NCBI RefSeq assembly: GCF_002161285.1
Contig: NZ_NFHH01000011.1
Coordinates: 62,001 to 126,000 of the forward strand
Direction: 5' to 3'
DNA: 64,000 nucleotides
From: Blautia sp. An81
GTDB taxonomy: Bacteria > Bacillota > Clostridia > Lachnospirales > Lachnospiraceae
The translations under genes were made by a program, and so were the position numbers. Of the stretch, positions 20,839 to 30,387 are shown piece by piece; position 1 is the first letter of the stretch; each line of letters begins with the position of its first letter. The notes under the pieces were generated by a model. It had not been told where the DNA came from. It made no database searches and worked only from the letters and a program-made list of their open reading frames with translations.

Positions 20839-20893
20839 GAAATAGAGAAATAGTAAATAATAATTTGAATGATCACATTTGGAGGTGTACACT

Positions 20894-21157
20894 TTGGCTA
20901 ACATTAAATCTGCAAAGAAAAGAATCTTAGTAAACAGAACAAAGGCTGAGAGAAATAAATCCATCAGATCAGCAGTAAAAACTTCTATCAAAAAAGTAGA
21001 GGCTGCTGTTGCTGCAAAGGATAAGGAAGCTGCTGCTGCTGCATTAAAAGTTGCAATTTCTACAATTGATAAAGCAGCTACAAAAGGCGTTTATCACAAA
21101 AACAATGCCGCAAGAAAAGTTTCCCGCTTAGCAAAAGCTGTAAACACACTTGCATAA
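20894..21157 (+). CDS. rpsT: 30S ribosomal protein S20
   Basis: 87 residues starting ANIKSAKKR after the initiator, lysine-rich and alanine-rich throughout, as in bacterial S20 that binds 16S rRNA. The start is the TTG at 20894, not the upstream in-frame TTG, because GGAGGTG (20881-20887) ends six bases before it. TTG starts are recurrent for S20 in this group. It is monocistronic, with a strong promoter and terminator, and faces away from gpr. Confidence 0.95.
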   Translation: MANIKSAKKRILVNRTKAERNKSIRSAVKTSIKKVEAAVAAKDKEAAAAALKVAISTIDKAATKGVYHKNNAARKVSRLAKAVNTLA

Positions 21158-21180
21158 TTTATAGACATATAATGAATACA

Positions 21181-21220
21181 AAGCCTTCTGGCTGCCCGTC
21201 ATCGGCCAGAAGGCTTTTTT
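21181..21220 (+). terminator. Intrinsic terminator of rpsT
   Basis: Twelve-base stem AAGCCTTCTGGC / GCCAGAAGGCTT followed by six T. It lies between the converging rpsT and holA genes and may serve both. Confidence 0.92.
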
Positions 21221-21229
21221 CGTTCTTTT

Positions 21230-22207
21230 TTAACTGCTGAATTTTATCAGGAGCAGCTCCACACTGAGGATGTCTGTAATCCGCCCGGTCTTCACCTTTT
21301 CTTCTGTATCCACACATTCCTGTACAATAGCTTCCAGCTCTTCTGCTCTGTATTTTCTTCCATAAGCGCTATAATTCCGTACCACAAAAGGCTGAAGCCC
21401 TGTCCTCTTGGCGATTCTGGCCTGATCATATCCTTCCTTTTCCAGTTCTTTTACCTGCCATATCATGTTAAACTGTCTGGCCAGAAGAAAAAGAATACGC
21501 ATAGGCGGCTCTTTCAGTGCCAGAAGATCGTAGTAAAGATCCAAAGCACTTTTCTGGCGTTTCTCTGTAACAGCCCGGAGCATATCGAAGATATGATTGG
21601 AAATCTGACTGCTGCACACAGCCAGGATATCTTCCCTGGAAATAACTTCTTTCCCCATAGTATAGCTTAAAAGCTTCTCCAGTTCATTTTCAATATTTCC
21701 CATATCTGTTCCTGTCATCTGCAGAAAAAGTTCCATGTCTCTCTGAGTAATCTTTTTTCCTTCCCTTTTCAAAATTCCCAGTATCCATTTTATAAGAGTC
21801 CCTGAGTCCTGCTGCCCAAATTCCACAATTCTTCCATATTTTTTGACAGCTTTATACATACGGCTCCGCTTATCCACCTGATCTTCTACGAAAACCATAC
21901 ATAGGTATTCCGGCAGTTGAGCAAGATATTCGGGCAGTTCCTGGCACTGGTTCTTAAAAAAACCTGTATCCTCCAGGAAAATCACTCTTCGGTCAGCAAA
22001 AAAAGGCATGGTCTCCGCCAGATCTATGACTTCTCTGGGTTCCGTCTTTTTCCCCTGGAAGGCAGAAAAGTTCATCGTATCTCCCTCTGGTACCAGAGCC
22101 TTCTCCAGCCTGCTCTTATATTGCTGTAAAAGATACTTTTCCTCTCCGTAAAGGAGATATACCTTTTTAAAATCCTGATTCTGAATATCTTCCTGTAAAT
22201 TTTTCAT
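21230..22207 (-). CDS. holA: DNA polymerase III delta subunit
   Basis: About 325 residues from the ATG at 22207 (GGGAGAGAAG site). The longer frame to 22294 runs into comEC and its N-terminus is not delta-like. Clamp-loader delta features are present: YLLYGEEKYLL at the N-terminus, a degenerate AAA+ domain without Walker A, and the collar region near LALKEPPMRILFLLARQF. Delta opens the beta clamp. comEC-holA order is common in Firmicutes. Confidence 0.88.
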   Translation of the reverse strand: MKNLQEDIQNQDFKKVYLLYGEEKYLLQQYKSRLEKALVPEGDTMNFSAFQGKKTEPREVIDLAETMPFFADRRVIFLEDTGFFKNQCQELPEYLAQLPEYLCMVFVEDQVDKRSRMYKAVKKYGRIVEFGQQDSGTLIKWILGILKREGKKITQRDMELFLQMTGTDMGNIENELEKLLSYTMGKEVISREDILAVCSSQISNHIFDMLRAVTEKRQKSALDLYYDLLALKEPPMRILFLLARQFNMIWQVKELEKEGYDQARIAKRTGLQPFVVRNYSAYGRKYRAEELEAIVQECVDTEEKVKTGRITDILSVELLLIKFSS

Positions 22208-22254
22208 TCTTCTCTCCCTTTCAGGTTTTTCCTGTCCTATTCTAACACGGATTC

Positions 22255-24504
22255 CTAATACTGAAAAGACACCTGTATTTTTTCTTTCTTCCATACTGCA
22301 GATATGGCGCCCCTGTTTTTCGTCTCAAAAACAAAAATACCTTTCTTTTTCAGCCGCTCCATCAGCTCCTGATGGGGATGACCATAAAGATTATTCCTGC
22401 CGCAGGAAATCACAGCCGCCTGAGGGGAAACTATGTCCAAAAACTCTTCAGAAGTAGAGTTTTTGGAGCCGTGGTGGGCTACTTTTAGAATATCGCACTG
22501 AATGTTAGTTTCCCTGCACAGGGCCAGTAATTCTTCTTCCCCTCTGCCTTCCACATCTCCTGTAAACAACATGGAAAACTCTTCCATCTCTGCCCAAATC
22601 ACCTGTGACCCTTCATTACTCTCCATATTCTCATTCTTCGGTGACAGACAGGTCATCTCCAGCTTTCCGTCTCTTATCCTGTCTCCCCTTCCAATATATA
22701 GGACCTCACAGCCGGCTTTTTCTCCTGCTTCTTTTATTCTCTGCTGCGTTTCCTCTGTTTCCCTGGATCTTGACAGAAAAATCCTCTGGATTTTTAATCC
22801 TGTCTCTCTTTTGGCCGTCATCTCCAGCAGCTCCAGAATTCCGTTAATATGATCTTCATCCATATGGGAGAGAAAAATCCCGTCTACCTTTCGAATTCCC
22901 TGTTCTTTCAGAAAAGGCAGGATTCTGTACTGCCCTGCTTTTGAAACCGAGCTGCTCCCTCCGTCAATCAGATAACAACTTTCTCTTCCTTTTTGTATAC
23001 AGGCGCAGTCTCCCTGTCCCACATCCAGGAAAGTAACTTTCAGTTCTCCCTCTGGAAACCTGATAAACAGAAGCACAATTCCCACTCCCAAAACTATAAC
23101 CTGGACCATCTGAGTCCATTTCCCAGAAACCTTTCTATCAGTTCTTATTTTCTTTATCCACAAAGTCCCTGCCAGCATCCCATAATAGACTGCACACTGC
23201 CACAGTTCTGGTCTCCCGGTTATCCACAGAGAAGCCGGCAGCTCCTGTATGATTTCCCCGCCTCTCAGATACAGTTCCAGAAGGATGATTCCCGGCAGCG
23301 CGCCTGCCTTTCCCGGAAGAACTACCGGAAGCAGTCCCAGAATACCGCCTGCCAGGCCGGAAACCAGAAGGATGCCTGTCGTAGGCAGTATCAGAAGGTT
23401 TACCAGAAATCCCCAGGTAGAAATCTCGTAGAAAAAATACATGGTAACAGGAAGAAGGATACTCCACACAGAAAGGCTGGAAAAAATCCCATTCTTCAAT
23501 TCTCTCTGGATTTTCCCCCGGAGATTTTTTCTGTATTTTTTTCTCTCTGGAGGAAAAAGAACAGGATAGACCGCTGCCAGGCCGAAAACTGCCCCGAAAG
23601 ACAGAAGGAAACTGCTGTCATACAGATAGAGCGGAGATTCTGCCAGGAGAAAGACAGCCGCCAGAGAAAGAGCAGAAAGAAAATCATATGTCCTTTTTAA
23701 AAGCATAGCTCCCACAGATACGCCAAACATCAAAACCGCCCGGACTGCAGCAGCCTGACTGCCTGTAAGTTCTCCGTAAAAAATCATCACTGCTGCTGAG
23801 ATCAGACAAGAGGCTTTTATTGGCAATTGGCATTTAAGCAGTATTTTATAAAATCCCCATCCAAGAACAGAAAGATGGGTTCCAGAAATAGCCAGTATAT
23901 GAGAAATTCCCATAATCTGAAACAACAGCTTATTCTCCTGTCCCAGATTTTCCTTTTCTCCCAGTATCATGGCTTCCATAATTCCTCCCTTTTCCTCCCC
24001 GAAAGCTTTCTGTATTCCTCCTCTCATTTTTTCCTTTACCCTTCCCTGAAAAGACAGCATCTGATTCTTGCCCCTTTGAAGGAGCTGCATCTCTTCTCCT
24101 TCCATATACCACTTTATATTCCTGGCATAGTAATAGGCACGTTCATTAAACTGCCCCGGATTTGCCCCTTCCGGAATTTCTTCCAGCTTTCCGTAAACAG
24201 CGATAAAATCCCCCTGTTCCGTCAGTCCAGAAAGCGCTTTGTTATCCATAGTTAATTTTATTCGTTCTGTGGGATGTTGTTCTTCTTGAATAATAAGATT
24301 TGCTTTTTTTAGATATAGATTTGTAATGGTGTCATAGACATCTTTTTGATAAACAATACCTGTAGCAAGAATGTTTTCACCTTTTACCTGCCCTGCCAGC
24401 TTTGGCGGAGAGCAGGTAAAAAAGGGGATTCCTGCTCTCCCCAGAAGCCAGATCACTGCCGCCCAGATGAAAAGGGCAGTGCACAGAGGCCTTTTAACTC
24501 TCAT
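22255..24504 (-). CDS. comEC: DNA internalisation protein ComEC/Rec2
   Basis: 749 residues, full length. N-terminal DUF4131-like part, a central competence domain with about ten membrane helices (HILAISGTHLSVLG motif near residue 205) and a C-terminal metallo-beta-lactamase-type nuclease domain (FLDVGQGDC, SHMDEDHI, VAHHGSKNS). ComEC forms the channel for single-stranded DNA uptake. The gene overlaps the upstream gerM-like gene by 11 bases and belongs to the comEA operon. Confidence 0.93.
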   Translation of the reverse strand: MRVKRPLCTALFIWAAVIWLLGRAGIPFFTCSPPKLAGQVKGENILATGIVYQKDVYDTITNLYLKKANLIIQEEQHPTERIKLTMDNKALSGLTEQGDFIAVYGKLEEIPEGANPGQFNERAYYYARNIKWYMEGEEMQLLQRGKNQMLSFQGRVKEKMRGGIQKAFGEEKGGIMEAMILGEKENLGQENKLLFQIMGISHILAISGTHLSVLGWGFYKILLKCQLPIKASCLISAAVMIFYGELTGSQAAAVRAVLMFGVSVGAMLLKRTYDFLSALSLAAVFLLAESPLYLYDSSFLLSFGAVFGLAAVYPVLFPPERKKYRKNLRGKIQRELKNGIFSSLSVWSILLPVTMYFFYEISTWGFLVNLLILPTTGILLVSGLAGGILGLLPVVLPGKAGALPGIILLELYLRGGEIIQELPASLWITGRPELWQCAVYYGMLAGTLWIKKIRTDRKVSGKWTQMVQVIVLGVGIVLLFIRFPEGELKVTFLDVGQGDCACIQKGRESCYLIDGGSSSVSKAGQYRILPFLKEQGIRKVDGIFLSHMDEDHINGILELLEMTAKRETGLKIQRIFLSRSRETEETQQRIKEAGEKAGCEVLYIGRGDRIRDGKLEMTCLSPKNENMESNEGSQVIWAEMEEFSMLFTGDVEGRGEEELLALCRETNIQCDILKVAHHGSKNSTSEEFLDIVSPQAAVISCGRNNLYGHPHQELMERLKKKGIFVFETKNRGAISAVWKKEKIQVSFQY

Positions 24505-25432
24505 CTTCTGACTCCAGATAACTATAGTCCGCCTGATAGATCTGGTCCAGTTTCATGCTCTCTCTGAAGGTTACCTTGGTATCCCCTTCTACAGAAATCT
24601 GTACTCCATGGATATTGCAGGCATCTGTAAGGGAATTGACGATTGAGTAAATCGGCAGTTCCTGTTGCACACTCATAGTTTCTGTGAGAAAACTCTTATC
24701 CAGGTTTACGTAGCAGATACCCTCTACAATAGAGACTCCCAGAATCTTTGTATTAGAAGAAAGAGTTGGCAGCATGTCGTCTGACTTTGGCCCTTCCAAT
24801 AGTCTTTCTACAATCACCCTCTCCAGAGGTACATTACTGCTGTAATGGATTCTTCTGTTCTCCCTTACCAGACGATCTCCATTTTCGTTGGCAAAATACA
24901 GGTTCAAATCTGCAAAAACATAAGAATTGATATTTTTTCCTTCATTTTCTACAAAATCACCTCTCTCCATGAGGCCGATTTCATTGCCGTCTGAGTCTGT
25001 CATAGGACTTCCATTCTCCAGAAATTCCACATATGTGACTCCGGGAATCTGAGTAAATGCCAGGACCATTCCTGTCCTCACCAGGATTTCCCTGGCATTA
25101 TTCATTTTTTTATACTCTTCATCAAAGTTCAGTGTCACTGTCTGCCCCTCAAAAGTATAATTTTTCATCAGCACATCCTCTGGGAGCAGTTTGAGATATT
25201 CTTCCGAATCAGAAGGCTGTGAAAACATCTGATAAATTTCATCTATCATAGTCTCTGCATTCTCTTCAGAAGGTTCATAGGGCACTGTCTCCAGCTTTGT
25301 CTCTGACAAAGCCAGGTAATACATGGAATATTCTGTGGTTTCTTCTTCTTCTGCTGCACTTTCTCTGCACCCTCCTGCCGCCAAAAGACAGATCGCCAGA
25401 AAAACTGCCAGTATTCTTTTGATTTTTTTCAA
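24494..25432 (-). CDS. gerM: GerM-like lipoprotein with two GerMN domains
   Basis: 312 residues. The lipoprotein signal has a lipobox LLAAGGC at about residues 16-22, giving a lipid-anchored Cys22. Two GerMN-like repeats follow (about 50-150 and 180-300; the second has VNLDKSFLTE and SIVNSLTD). GerM proteins act in spore formation or germination, bridging engulfment complexes. Placement between a histidine kinase and comEC makes the sporulation role uncertain. Confidence 0.82.
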   Translation of the reverse strand: MKKIKRILAVFLAICLLAAGGCRESAAEEEETTEYSMYYLALSETKLETVPYEPSEENAETMIDEIYQMFSQPSDSEEYLKLLPEDVLMKNYTFEGQTVTLNFDEEYKKMNNAREILVRTGMVLAFTQIPGVTYVEFLENGSPMTDSDGNEIGLMERGDFVENEGKNINSYVFADLNLYFANENGDRLVRENRRIHYSSNVPLERVIVERLLEGPKSDDMLPTLSSNTKILGVSIVEGICYVNLDKSFLTETMSVQQELPIYSIVNSLTDACNIHGVQISVEGDTKVTFRESMKLDQIYQADYSYLESEDES

Positions 25433-25443
25433 CCCAATACCCC

Positions 25444-26868
25444 CTATGCAATGTAGTTCAAAGGGATTCTTACGGAAAATGTAGTTCCCTGATGTTCCTC
25501 ACTCTTCACCTTTATGGCGCCTCTATGCATTACAATAGCATTTCTGGTAATCGCCAGACCCAGACCGGTTCCGCCAATCTCTCTGGAGTGGGATTTGTCA
25601 ACTCGATAGAATCTCTCGAATATTTTATCAATGGATTCCTCCGGAATCCCAATTCCTGAATCTGCTACTGTCACATAAAAATATTTATGATCCGCATTCA
25701 AAGTAACATGTACCCAGCCGTCTTCCACATTATATTTGATTCCATTTTCCACCAGGTTGGAAAATGCAAGGCTCAATTTCACTTCATCAATCTCTGCCAC
25801 TACCGGGCGATAACTTTCCAGTACTAATTCCACCTTTTTTTTATCTGCAATAGGCTTCAGCCTTTTCAGGATATTCTCCAGCAATTCATTAATGCTTACC
25901 TTCTGGATATTCAGGTCTGCAGCCTTTTTATCCATCTTTACCAAAGCCAGAAGGTCTGTAATGATCTTATTTTCCCGATCAATCTCTACAGTAATATCCT
26001 GCATAAATTCTTTATAAAGCTCTACCGGCACATCTTCCTGGACAGCCAGGGAGTCCGCCAGAACCTTAATGGAAGTCATTGGTGTTTTCAGCTCATGGGA
26101 CACATTAGCCACAAATTCCTGTCTGGAATCATCCAGAATTTTCATCCTCTTAAGGAGCTTATTAAACACATTTGTGATCATCTCCGTTTCTGTATAGTCC
26201 GTAACAGAAATTTCTTCATCCAGATAACCATCTGTCAGTTCTTCGATAGCTTTACTTACTCTTGAAAATGGCTTCACCAGAATCTTGGAAACCACAAAGC
26301 TCAAAAAAATAACAAGCATGCTAATGATCAACATCAGAAGATTTCCTCTGTGGGCCAGGATTTCAATCGTGTCCTGAATCTCCGCAGTAGAAGCGCTGAT
26401 CAGCATTACGCCGTCTATCTGACCGGATTCTTCATTTGTCAATGGAATGGTCTGCTCTATATAGATATTCTCTCTGTCGTAATAGCTGGTATTCACTCCC
26501 TCGAAGCACTGGATCACTTCCTCCGAAAAAGTATACTTTCCTTCATCAATATCATAAGTATCCTCTACGATCCTGCCGTTTCTGTTTATGATCAGAACTC
26601 TTGCACTGAAAACAGAAGAAAGCATAGATAGCTCACTGTCTATCACTGTTGACTTCTGCTGCAGGTATCCCTCCCGCATCAGCTGATTTCCCAGGATATC
26701 GCACTGATTCCTTACTGTAATCTGCCTCAGTTCTACTGCTCGGTCCTCGTAAGAGCCAATAATCATTCCTTCTACTATAAAACCGGGAATAATCCCTATA
26801 AGGATAATGATAATCATAATCCGGAATCTGAGGCTTTTAAAAAATGACAGCTTAGGTTTTATACGCAT
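25444..26868 (-). CDS. Sensor histidine kinase (HAMP, extracytoplasmic sensor)
   Basis: About 474 residues from the ATG at 26868 (AGAGGA site). Two membrane helices (about 17-38 and 175-195) flank an extracytoplasmic sensor; then come HAMP, the H-box VSHELKTPMTS and the N, G1 and G2 boxes (NLVENGIKY, DSGIGI, GTGLGLA). No PAS domain is seen, unlike canonical WalK. A 134-base untranslated gap separates it from the response regulator and contains a GGAGC/GCTCC inverted repeat. Signal unknown. Confidence 0.9.
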   Translation of the reverse strand: MRIKPKLSFFKSLRFRIMIIIILIGIIPGFIVEGMIIGSYEDRAVELRQITVRNQCDILGNQLMREGYLQQKSTVIDSELSMLSSVFSARVLIINRNGRIVEDTYDIDEGKYTFSEEVIQCFEGVNTSYYDRENIYIEQTIPLTNEESGQIDGVMLISASTAEIQDTIEILAHRGNLLMLIISMLVIFLSFVVSKILVKPFSRVSKAIEELTDGYLDEEISVTDYTETEMITNVFNKLLKRMKILDDSRQEFVANVSHELKTPMTSIKVLADSLAVQEDVPVELYKEFMQDITVEIDRENKIITDLLALVKMDKKAADLNIQKVSINELLENILKRLKPIADKKKVELVLESYRPVVAEIDEVKLSLAFSNLVENGIKYNVEDGWVHVTLNADHKYFYVTVADSGIGIPEESIDKIFERFYRVDKSHSREIGGTGLGLAITRNAIVMHRGAIKVKSEEHQGTTFSVRIPLNYIA

Positions 26869-27002
26869 CTGCACAGTCCTCTTTTCTTTTTCATTCACGA
26901 CTCGCTGGTTCCAGTTCCTTCCCTGGAAGCCAAAAGAAAATTGGAGCCCCACAGCAAATCTGCATCAGCAGTTTCCCATGGCAGCTCCCGGCTTCTATAT
27001 CT

Positions 27003-27692
27003 CTAGCCCTGAAAATAATATCCGATTCCCCATTTTGTGTGAACATATTTGGGATCACTGGGCACAGTCTCAATCTTTTCTCTCAGGCGCCGAATATGTA
27101 CATCCACTGTACGTACATCTCCCGGATACTCATATCCCCACACCAGATTCAGCAGATTTTCTCTGCTGTATACTTTATTGGGATTCTTTGCCAAAAGCTC
27201 CAGAAGATCGAACTCCTTAGCCGTCAGATTGATTTCCTTATCAGCTATAAATACTCTTCTCCCCTCCAAATCCAGCTTCAACTCTCCGCTGACCAGTACC
27301 TTCTCTGTATTCTCTTTCTTATCTTCCTTGCTTGCCCTGCGCATGATCGCCTTTATCCTTGCCTTTACTTCCAGAATATTGAAGGGTTTGGTAATATAGT
27401 CATCTGCGCCATATTCCAGTCCCAGAATCTTATCCATGTCTTCTCCCTTGGCAGTGAGCATGATAATCGGAACACTGGAAAATTCTCTGATCTGCTGACA
27501 CACTTCCAGACCCGTCATCTTTGGCAGCATAATATCCAGAAGGATCATATCATATTCCTTTGTTCTGGCTTTTTCCAAAGCTTCCTCTCCGTCATAGGCG
27601 CAGTCTACCTCCATGTCATCTTGTTCCAAGCTAAAACGGATTCCTTTTACAATTAATTTTTCATCATCAACAACCAACACTCTTCTGCTCAT
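27003..27692 (-). CDS. OmpR/PhoB-family response regulator
   Basis: 229 residues. Receiver domain with the acidic pocket (VDDE), phospho-acceptor aspartate in MILLDIMLPKM near residue 53, and lysine in YITKPFN. The winged-helix DNA-binding domain has RTVDVHIRRLREKIE. The sequence is close to the WalR/PhoP group. It lies 10 bases after comEA and forms a pair with the kinase downstream. Confidence 0.92.
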   Translation of the reverse strand: MSRRVLVVDDEKLIVKGIRFSLEQDDMEVDCAYDGEEALEKARTKEYDMILLDIMLPKMTGLEVCQQIREFSSVPIIMLTAKGEDMDKILGLEYGADDYITKPFNILEVKARIKAIMRRASKEDKKENTEKVLVSGELKLDLEGRRVFIADKEINLTAKEFDLLELLAKNPNKVYSRENLLNLVWGYEYPGDVRTVDVHIRRLREKIETVPSDPKYVHTKWGIGYYFQG

Positions 27693-27702
27693 CTGCTATC
27701 TC

Positions 27703-28332
27703 CTATTCCACTGTTATATAAGGTTCTATTTTTTCAAAGGTTTTTCCTTTTATTCCTGAGACCTGCTGAATATCCTCAATGCTTCCAAAGCCTCCAGTCT
27801 CCTCTCTGTAAGCAATAATCGCCTGAGCCCGGGCTTCTCCTATACCCGGTATCTCCTGGAGCTCCTCTAAAGAGGCCTGATTAATGTTAATCCTTGCCTC
27901 CTCTGCTTTCTCAGCATTTTCTTTTTCCTGTTCCGATGAAATCCCTTGTTCCTTTAATGTCTGGGTTTCCTCCTTCGTGTAAACAAAAATTTTCTCTCCG
28001 TCAGATATTTCAGCTGCCTGATTCAGCCACTGAGGATCTGCATCCTCTGAGAATCCTCCTGCTGCCTCTATGGCCTGAAAAATCCTGGCGCCGTTTTCCA
28101 GCTTGTAGACTCCCGGATTTTTTACAGCTCCGCTGACATCTACCCAGATAGCAGAAGTTTCCTCCTGGATATCTTCTGCTTCCTGAGATTCTCCGCTGTT
28201 TTTTTCTTCTTTCAGAGTTGTTTCTTCCTGCTGCCCAATGAGGATTTCCTCCTCTTTGTTATCGCAGGATCCAAAAATAACTGCTATCCAGAAAATAGTC
28301 AGCAGCAACATACTTTTCTTTCTGTTCATCAT
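27703..28332 (-). CDS. comEA: ComEA-like DNA-binding lipoprotein (SLBB + helix-hairpin-helix)
   Basis: About 209 residues. N-terminal hydrophobic segment ending in a possible lipobox (FGSC), a charged linker, an SLBB domain (VSGAVKNPGVYKLENG) and a C-terminal pair of helix-hairpin-helix motifs (INQASLEELQEIPGIGEARAQAII). ComEA binds incoming double-stranded DNA outside the membrane and hands it to ComEC. The ATG at 28332 or 28329 follows GGGAGG. It is first gene of the operon. Confidence 0.9.
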   Translation of the reverse strand: MMNRKKSMLLLTIFWIAVIFGSCDNKEEEILIGQQEETTLKEEKNSGESQEAEDIQEETSAIWVDVSGAVKNPGVYKLENGARIFQAIEAAGGFSEDADPQWLNQAAEISDGEKIFVYTKEETQTLKEQGISSEQEKENAEKAEEARININQASLEELQEIPGIGEARAQAIIAYREETGGFGSIEDIQQVSGIKGKTFEKIEPYITVE

Positions 28333-28387
28333 ACACACCTCCCTGTTCCAGTCAGACAGAAACAGTCCAGTATGTACAACTGTATTT

Positions 28388-28416
28388 ATTGTAACGAATT
28401 TATAGACTCTTTACAA
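28388..28416 (-). promoter_or_regulatory. Promoter of the comEA operon
   Basis: On the minus strand TTGTAA (plus 28411-28416), 17 bases, TACAAT (plus 28388-28393). It is the only good promoter seen before comEA, and the following genes are closely spaced apart from the 134-base gap before the kinase. Confidence 0.7.
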
Positions 28417-28580
28417 TATCTATTTTCCAAGTTCTTTTAAAATCCCTTACAATTTTAGACATAATCCTCTATGTATTCGGCCTGCTGAAATTTCATTTTG
28501 GAAATAAATGGCTGAAACGCCTGAAAATATAATCTGAAATGTAAGTTTAGTATAGCATTCCCTCTGAAAAATCGCAATAC

Positions 28581-28611
28581 AAAAAACAGCCCTCTGCGAG
28601 AGCTGCTTTTT
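28581..28611 (-). terminator. Intrinsic terminator of the YdcZ-like gene
   Basis: Short stem CAGCTCTC / GAGGGCTG around GCA with six T after it on the minus strand. It sits just past the stop of the transporter gene. Confidence 0.75.
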
Positions 28612-28616
28612 GTACA

Positions 28617-29048
28617 CTATTCCCATTTAAAGATTACAATTCCCACAATGGCCACAGCCATTCCCAGAACCTTTCTCCATTCAAAAGCCCCTTTCTCCAC
28701 GCCGAACAGTCCCAGGAGCTCAATAATATAAGCCACCGCCAGCTGTGCCACTACGATGAGCATAGCTGATCTGGCCGGTCCAAGAGCGGACATGCTCTGG
28801 ATTACAGTCACAGTGATAAAGGCGCCTATTACGCCTCCCAAAAGCAGGTATTTAGGATTTACTGAAGCCAGTTCTCCAATTCTTTCTCTGCCTGTAAAAA
28901 CCCATGCGCCGATACAGACCAGGAGTGCAGAAAACTGTACCCACCCTGTAGACACCCACAGACTGGTCTGCTTGGTCACTGCCGTATTAAACACTCCCTG
29001 TATACTCATCAAAGCCCCGGATACAACAGCGATTAAAATTCCCCACAT
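28617..29048 (-). CDS. YdcZ/DUF606-type small DMT transporter
   Basis: 143 residues, four predicted helices over nearly the whole length (about 3-25, 35-52, 70-90, 96-140). It matches the half-sized DUF606 branch of drug/metabolite transporters. Substrate unknown; such four-helix proteins work as dimers. It stands alone between argD and comEA with its own terminator. Confidence 0.78.
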   Translation of the reverse strand: MWGILIAVVSGALMSIQGVFNTAVTKQTSLWVSTGWVQFSALLVCIGAWVFTGRERIGELASVNPKYLLLGGVIGAFITVTVIQSMSALGPARSAMLIVVAQLAVAYIIELLGLFGVEKGAFEWRKVLGMAVAIVGIVIFKWE

Positions 29049-29181
29049 ATATTATTCCTCCTTATGTTCAAAATACCGCCGGGAGTTATCTCCCATCTGC
29101 TATATTTTTCCCATAAGTCCGGTTTTCATTCCAGTTCAGATTCAGACAAACTGCTATATGAAAGAGAAGCGGGGTACTACA

Positions 29182-30387
29182 CTAAAAAGAACGTTCCAGC
29201 TTTTCCGCCATTTCGTCTATGTCTGCCTCTGTAATAATCAGAGGTGGAACAAAGCGCAGCACATCAGTGCCAGCAGAAAGAACAAAAAGCCCATTTTCTA
29301 TAGCCTTATTGATAATCTCTCCCACAGGTCTTCCAGATACTACAACGCCCTGCATCAGGCCTTTTCCTCTCCGCTCAGTAAGAAAATCATATTTTTCCAC
29401 CAGTTCATCCAGTTTCTTTTCCAGATAAGGAGCTATTTTTTGTACATGCTCCAGGATTTTTTCCTCTTCAAAAAGGTCGAAAACTTTGCTAACTGCCCTG
29501 CAGGCAAGAGGATTTCCGCCGTAAGTAGTGCCATGGTCTCCCGGTACCAGAGAATTCTGGGCAGTTTTTTCATTCAGCACAAAAGCCCCTACCGGCACAC
29601 CGCAGCCCAAAGCTTTTGCTGTAGTCATAATATCCGGCTCCACCTCATAATCCTGATAAGCAAACATACTGCCTGTCCTGCCCATTCCACACTGAATTTC
29701 ATCCAGGATCAGCAGAATGTCCTTTTCGTCACAGAGACTGCGAAGACCCTGAAGGAACTCCCGGCTGGCAGGATAGATTCCTCCTTCTCCCTGTACAGGC
29801 TCCAGGATAATAGCGCAGGTTTTTTCTGTAATCTGTTCCTTCACGCTGTCCAAATCATTAAAATCAGCAAAACGGATCCCGCCGATCAGAGGTTTAAAGG
29901 GTTCCTGATAATGGGCATTTCCCGTAACAGACAGTGCACCCAGGCTTCTGCCATGAAAGGAGTGTTTCATAGCTATGATCTCATGATCTGTACTTCCATC
30001 CCTCAGCCAGGCATATTTTCTGGCAGCCTTGATAGCCCCTTCAATAGCTTCTGTACCACTGTTGGTAAAGAAAACTTTACTCAGTCCCGATGCCTTTAAT
30101 AGCTTTTCGGCAGCCTCTGTCATAGGCATATTATAAAAAAGATTCGAGGTATGTATCAGTTTGTCAACCTGGTCCTTTAAAGCCTGATTATATGCTTTAT
30201 TTCCATACCCCAGAGCAAAGACTGCAATTCCTGCTCCAAAATCCAGGTATTCTTTTCCATCCAGGTCATACAGTCTGACACCTTCTCCCCTCTCCAGAAC
30301 CACAGGAAAACGATTATAAGTGTGAAGCACTGCATTTTCTGCTCTATCCATATATTCCTTACTACACGTCATAATATTGTATTCCAT
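29182..30387 (-). CDS. argD: Acetylornithine aminotransferase
   Basis: 401 residues, class III PLP aminotransferase. It converts N-acetylglutamate semialdehyde to N-acetylornithine. The PLP-binding region [11 protein letters not shown] and the lysine in [14 protein letters not shown] are intact. The gene overlaps argB by 26 bases; the start could be ATG 30387 or ATG 30372, neither with a strong ribosome site, which suggests translational coupling. Last gene of argCJBD. Confidence 0.93.
   Translation of the reverse strand: MEYNIMTCSKEYMDRAENAVLHTYNRFPVVLERGEGVRLYDLDGKEYLDFGAGIAVFALGYGNKAYNQALKDQVDKLIHTSNLFYNMPMTEAAEKLLKASGLSKVFFTNSGTEAIEGAIKAARKYAWLRDGSTDHEIIAMKHSFHGRSLGALSVTGNAHYQEPFKPLIGGIRFADFNDLDSVKEQITEKTCAIILEPVQGEGGIYPASREFLQGLRSLCDEKDILLILDEIQCGMGRTGSMFAYQDYEVEPDIMTTAKALGCGVPVGAFVLNEKTAQNSLVPGDHGTTYGGNPLACRAVSKVFDLFEEEKILEHVQKIAPYLEKKLDELVEKYDFLTERRGKGLMQGVVVSGRPVGEIINKAIENGLFVLSAGTDVLRFVPPLIITEADIDEMAEKLERSF

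Noticed and set aside
28756-30099. 447-codon open frame on the plus strand
   Set aside because: Antisense to argD and the YdcZ-type gene; composition is a mirror of those genes.
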